This document shows positions 60,438 through 64,000 of a stretch of DNA of 64,000 nucleotides, piece after piece. Numbering within the stretch: the first letter of the stretch is position 1; each line of letters opens with the position of its first letter. Made by a program: the position numbers and the translations under genes. The stretch is from Foetidibacter luteolus (lineage in GTDB: Bacteria > Bacteroidota > Bacteroidia > Chitinophagales > Chitinophagaceae). The notes below the pieces were generated by a model. The model searched no databases and was not told the origin of the DNA. It worked only from the letters and a program-made list of their open reading frames with translations. The stretch covers positions 1-64,000 of the forward strand of contig NZ_VVIP01000091.1 in the NCBI RefSeq assembly GCF_009650435.1, given 5' to 3'.

Positions 60438-62543
60438 CTAAAAAGCTGCATACCTGCACTCATCCACTTCGTTATTGGCTACAATGTTTGTTCCTTCCGG
60501 CGCTGTAAAACCTGGTTTAAAAATTATATCGCCCTGTGCCTGCATGGTAACCAAGTACCCGGTAGCGCTAACATTTGCATCGCAAACAGGGCCAGCCACA
60601 TCCATATACGTTGTGCTGCTTAATACATAGGCAAAACTGCCAAGGCTGTAATAAAAGCCGTTGTTGTAGGTTACCGTGCACACCTGCTCGGCATTGGTAC
60701 CGGGTGGCGGCAGCCCAACAGCATTCCAGGCTTTGCCCGTTTGTATGGCTTCATAGCTGCAGGTGCCGTATAATGCCACCGCAGCTTGTACCCAGGCGTT
60801 TCTTGCTTCTGCATAACCGGAAGTTTCTGTCAGGTAATTCTGAGAGGCATAGGCTATGGCTATGGCCTTGTCAAAGCCAATACCCGCCACCTCGTACCTA
60901 AAGCCTATATGCGCCCCGTCTACACCGTGAGATGTGGCATTGTTGGTATAGCCGTTTCCCCCGTTAGTTAAAAGATAAAACATGTAATTCTGTACGCCGC
61001 TGTTGCGGTGCACACCGCCGTGGTCATCATCCAGGTTGGTGGTGGGTTTCCAGCCGGTACCCTTATACCTGTCTGGCTGCTGTTCTATACGCCAGCCTGT
61101 ATCCTGTGGATTGATAAGGCTTCTTACCGAGTTGCGGAAATAAAGCGGGCCGCCACTGTTTGAGCCTGCTGTAATTTCGTTACCTACCAGGTAATCGCAA
61201 TCACCCCTTATATAACGTTCAACCGCTTCGCCAAAAATATCGCTGTAAGATTCATCCAGTGCGCCGGATTCTGCTTCATAGTCAAAATCAGCACGGTATT
61301 CTGTTACGCCATGCGTGTATTCATGACCGGTAATATCCGGAGGTATAAAACAATCAGTTACCTGGGCGCCTACGCCAAAGCCAAACTTTAGTTCATCGTT
61401 ACCAAAAGCATCATAAGAGTAGCTGGCATTGGTACTGTAATAGCTGCCGTCCGGCCGCTGAAAGGTTACCGGAAAGTAAGCGTCTATATCTCCATTATCA
61501 TTGTCGTGGCCATAAGACTGGCGGTTAAAACGTGCATAGTAGTAGTTGGCGCATTGCCGTAATGTCCAGCCTATTACGCCTGTGCCCCGGTTTTGCCAGG
61601 CCGGCCGGCCTGGCAGGGCAACATCCCAGTTATTCGTGTTGGGCGCAGTGGCGCCTGCGGTGCCCAGCGAATCCATTACAGTTATAACAGCCGGTGTGCA
61701 ATTGTCAATGCTGCGGTAAGGGTAGGTTGGGTTGTCGCTGTTATAAACGGCGTACACCGTTTTCAATCCGTCCCAGGGAGATGTTACGGTTGAAAAGGCG
61801 CAGTTTAATTCTGCCATTGGCCCCGGTGCATATTCTTTAGCGTAATGCCCGCAGTTGTGTTGCAGGTTTTTTATTTTTTCAATATTGCCGTTGCGGGCAT
61901 TAATAAAATACTGCAAAGCTTGTTGAGGCCGCACGGCATACACATACAACCTGTAACACAAAGCAAGGCTGCTGTCGCTGTTTTTGTAAAAACATAGTTC
62001 AGGGTTAGGGTAGTAAGATTTACCTTTTTGTTTTGCCTTTGCTTCTTTGGTTTCATCCTGCCAATAGTAAACACTGGCTTTGCTGTTTTGCAGGGCAATG
62101 GCAATTGCCTGTTGTGCTGCAACTGCGGGTGTGGTATCGGCTTCTGCCTCAAAGCTAAGAATGGTTCCATTGGCTGTTTCCGCTATATCGTTTGCGGCAT
62201 GTATTAAAAAAGTGGCGCTTTCAACCGGTATATTTTTATAGTATTGTTTATACCGGTAATGCACACTGCCATCCGGACTTTTTTCCGTGCCCTGCAGCCT
62301 CATCTCATCCAGCGGCGAAAGTTGCAGGCTTTGCTTGTAACGGGTTACCATTTCCTGCGGCTTTATTTTCTTTTCCCGTTTAAATTGTATGGAACCACCG
62401 GCGGATACGGCCTGCACAACGGTAGTATCCAATACCAGTTTTTTCCTAAGCCGTTGCGCAGATAAGCTGCCTGCTGCCAGCAATAAAAAGCAGGTTATTA
62501 ATAGTTGCTTCACAGCATAAAATTTTGTTGGTAAATAATTCAT
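60438..62543 (-). CDS. Secreted M4-family (thermolysin-like) metalloprotease
   Basis: A 701-residue protease from the ATG at 62543. A GTG at 62513 giving a compact signal peptide (KQLLITCFLLLAAGSLSAQ) is a good alternative. A FTP-type propeptide lies in the first 200 residues. In the catalytic domain, GHEYTHGVTEY lies near residue 405, ALDESYSDIFGE near 427 with the third ligand Glu, and HGVDGAHIGFRYE near 540 with the active-site His. A C-terminal GDIIFKPGFTAPEGTN segment resembles the coat-hanger-stack tails of secreted Bacteroidota proteins. The open frame upstream of the start runs through a family 2 repeat. Confidence 0.92.
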   Translation of the reverse strand: MNYLPTKFYAVKQLLITCFLLLAAGSLSAQRLRKKLVLDTTVVQAVSAGGSIQFKREKKIKPQEMVTRYKQSLQLSPLDEMRLQGTEKSPDGSVHYRYKQYYKNIPVESATFLIHAANDIAETANGTILSFEAEADTTPAVAAQQAIAIALQNSKASVYYWQDETKEAKAKQKGKSYYPNPELCFYKNSDSSLALCYRLYVYAVRPQQALQYFINARNGNIEKIKNLQHNCGHYAKEYAPGPMAELNCAFSTVTSPWDGLKTVYAVYNSDNPTYPYRSIDNCTPAVITVMDSLGTAGATAPNTNNWDVALPGRPAWQNRGTGVIGWTLRQCANYYYARFNRQSYGHDNDNGDIDAYFPVTFQRPDGSYYSTNASYSYDAFGNDELKFGFGVGAQVTDCFIPPDITGHEYTHGVTEYRADFDYEAESGALDESYSDIFGEAVERYIRGDCDYLVGNEITAGSNSGGPLYFRNSVRSLINPQDTGWRIEQQPDRYKGTGWKPTTNLDDDHGGVHRNSGVQNYMFYLLTNGGNGYTNNATSHGVDGAHIGFRYEVAGIGFDKAIAIAYASQNYLTETSGYAEARNAWVQAAVALYGTCSYEAIQTGKAWNAVGLPPPGTNAEQVCTVTYNNGFYYSLGSFAYVLSSTTYMDVAGPVCDANVSATGYLVTMQAQGDIIFKPGFTAPEGTNIVANNEVDECRYAAF

Positions 62544-62570
62544 CAGGCCATGTACCCGGGCAAAGACAAT

Positions 62571-62640
62571 TATGGGCCCGGCAGCAGGAACTACTATTGA
62601 GCGTCCCTTGCGTCGCACTCTTGTACTGCAACGCTTTACG
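62571..62640. repeat. Family 2 repeat upstream of the M4 protease
   Basis: TTGCGTCGCA at 62608-62617, then CTCTTGTACTGCAACG. On the other side is GGGCCCGGCAGCAGGAACT, the inverted form of the flank at 14945-14972. Confidence 0.8.
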
Positions 62641-62711
62641 CAGCAGCTAATACTGCATCCCTGGGTATTCCGTTGTCATGATAAATGAACAATTGGCTAA
62701 TGCACCGCGTA

Positions 62712-64000
62712 TTAAAAACCGTTGTTGATGGTATTTCCCAAAGCCCGTTGCAGCAGCCTTTTAATCTCAGTGTTCTCTTTTTGTAAAACGGCCAGTTTTT
62801 TTTCGGTGGCGATAAGGTATAAGGTAAGCTCTTCAATTTTGGCCATCATTTTGGTTTGCATCTCACTTACATCAACACCTTCTTTTTGCAGCAGGCCAGC
62901 TTCGGGTATGCCGGGTAAATGCTTATGCCGGTTAATGTAACGCTCAACTTCTGCAAGCGGCATTAGCGGGTAATCGTCTTCAAAAACATAATCGGCCCAA
63001 CCGGTATTTACACGCAGTTCTTTTGCGCGGATGGTACCATTTACCGTAAGCTTATGGGTAGGGTTTGGTGTACCTATGCCAACGTTACCCCCGTCGTCGT
63101 TGATAATCACTGTGCTGTTTGCTTTGCCGCCGCGTATGTAAGTGTTTTCATCTGCGCCGTAATAAAAATGACTGTAATTGATGGAGCCTTTTATGTCCAG
63201 CTTACCACTGGGTTCGGTTGTATTAATGCCTACATTGCCGTTGGGTAACAGCGTTACCTGCGCCCACTGGGAATTGGTAAAAAAATGCAGTGGTACGGAT
63301 TGGCCCCCTGTACCCAGGTAACAACCTTCGCTGTTGGGGCTTCTGCCGGCCCCACCCAAAAAGCTGTGCATGTTGTATTTGCCGTTGCCCACTGCCCAGC
63401 CCCTTTCTCCATTCGCAATGCTTATTTCCAGCCTTGCGTAGCCAGGCAGGTAATCTGTGCCAATGCCTACATTACCGCCCAGGGGGTTTAGCAGCAGGGG
63501 TATGGCTTCATCATCCACGCCATCTGCGTCAGCCCGGTTGTAGGCCTGCATTTTATTACCTGTAAGCAACATTTCGTTGTTAGATTCCAGCCGCCAGTCG
63601 GTTGCCACGTATCCGGTTGAAAAACCGCTGCCCCAATAGCGAAAATTGCCGTGATCGTCATAACCGGTATGTAAGCCGGCGCCTTTGGCAAACCAGGTGC
63701 CATCTATACGGCTGTTGCCCGCAATGTGCAGTTTAGCGAATGGTGTTAACGTTCCAATGCCTACATTACCGCCGTTGCTGTTGTAAATATTAGCGCCATC
63801 GGCTACCCACAGGCCGCTGCTGCCGCCGGATGGCTGCACCCATGCTGTACCATTGTAGTACCAGAAAGACCTGGTGGTAATATCGTACACCTGTAAGCCC
63901 GCCGCAGGCGATGCGATGGCCACACGTTGATCCGTTGTCATGCGGGGCATCAGCAGCCCCCGGGTGGTGCTGGTAATATCCAATTGGGCGCTTGGAGCCG
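62712..64000 (-). CDS. Tail-fibre-like GIGT-repeat protein, 5' end beyond the window
   Basis: A partial gene: at least 428 codons, with the frame open to the window edge (APSAQ before LDITSTTRGLLMPRM), so the start lies outside. Four to five VGIG-T repeats (GGNVGIGTLTPFAKLHIAG near the visible start) form a fibre-like beta structure. A C-terminal segment (LPGIPEAGLLQKEGVDVSEM) is followed by a trimerising coiled coil (TLYLIATEKKLAVLQKENTE). Proteins of this design in Bacteroidota are secreted and surface-associated. No S74-type peptidase is visible. Confidence 0.85.
   Translation of the reverse strand, partial: APSAQLDITSTTRGLLMPRMTTDQRVAIASPAAGLQVYDITTRSFWYYNGTAWVQPSGGSSGLWVADGANIYNSNGGNVGIGTLTPFAKLHIAGNSRIDGTWFAKGAGLHTGYDDHGNFRYWGSGFSTGYVATDWRLESNNEMLLTGNKMQAYNRADADGVDDEAIPLLLNPLGGNVGIGTDYLPGYARLEISIANGERGWAVGNGKYNMHSFLGGAGRSPNSEGCYLGTGGQSVPLHFFTNSQWAQVTLLPNGNVGINTTEPSGKLDIKGSINYSHFYYGADENTYIRGGKANSTVIINDDGGNVGIGTPNPTHKLTVNGTIRAKELRVNTGWADYVFEDDYPLMPLAEVERYINRHKHLPGIPEAGLLQKEGVDVSEMQTKMMAKIEELTLYLIATEKKLAVLQKENTEIKRLLQRALGNTINNGF

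Noticed and set aside
48432..62618. Prophage or integrated element in the right part of the window
   Set aside because: The tail-fibre-like protein at the right end resembles Bacteroidota surface proteins, and no integrase, capsid, terminase or attachment repeats are visible.

Overview
The window looks like a chromosomal segment of a Bacteroidota bacterium, most likely Chitinophagaceae. This rests on a complete SusC/SusD/SusE/SusF operon, DUF3052, CtlX, UPF0175/DUF3368 and GH3-family proteins, several genes with TTG or GTG starts, weak or absent Shine-Dalgarno sequences, and promoters of the Bacteroidota type (TTTG, about 20 bases, TAnnTTTG). I see no phage, no insertion sequence with a transposase, no CRISPR array, and no rRNA or tRNA gene. 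The genus is inference.

Layout. 1-4.7 kb: direct repeats, then a VOC protein, an M48 lipoprotein protease, a DUF3052-like protein, a CYTH protein and a FucP-type sugar transporter. 5-7 kb: htpG. 7.2-15.8 kb (minus): NUDIX/winged-helix regulator followed by susC-susD-susE-susF, an outer-membrane glycan-uptake operon with no glycoside hydrolase beside it. Three matching 15-base palindromes lie before susC and before the regulator. 16-28.9 kb: a large FAD/Fe-S dehydrogenase, heme A synthase, a secreted EEP-family hydrolase, an SDR with an overlapping HExxH protein, an aspartyl protease with a PDZ domain, DUF2130, and a tandem arginine-deiminase-like/CtlX pair. 29.4-35.4 kb: metallo-beta-lactamase fold protein, a three-gene two-component cluster and a cytoplasmic alpha-amylase. 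35.9-41.2 kb: YciE/F ferritin-like protein, two unknown proteins, topoisomerase IB, amidohydrolase, Uma2.

41.2-50 kb (all minus) is a housekeeping block broken by two toxin-antitoxin-like modules: gh3, UPF0175/DUF3368, dxr, rseP, a half-length carB, an ADP-ribosyltransferase-like pair, recO. 50-62.6 kb: rplU-rpmA, a histone H1-like peptide, a Fic protein with a phased operator-like array, PolX with a degenerate polymerase site, mazG plus a 1250-residue NtrY-like kinase, a second NUDIX regulator with an intact Nudix box, and an M4 metalloprotease. The window ends inside a tail-fibre-like GIGT-repeat protein.

The intergenic space is rich in dispersed repeats. Family 1 is a ~103-base element bounded by GGGTG and CACCC (7 copies, both orientations). 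Family 2 carries the core TTGCGTCGCA (8 copies). There are also short TACGATGT-type tracts, a 63-base direct repeat and nested palindromes. The most interesting signals are the helically phased TCGTAT array before fic, the shared palindromes around the NUDIX regulator and sus operon, the two-gene ART-like module next to a split carB, and the two repeat families.
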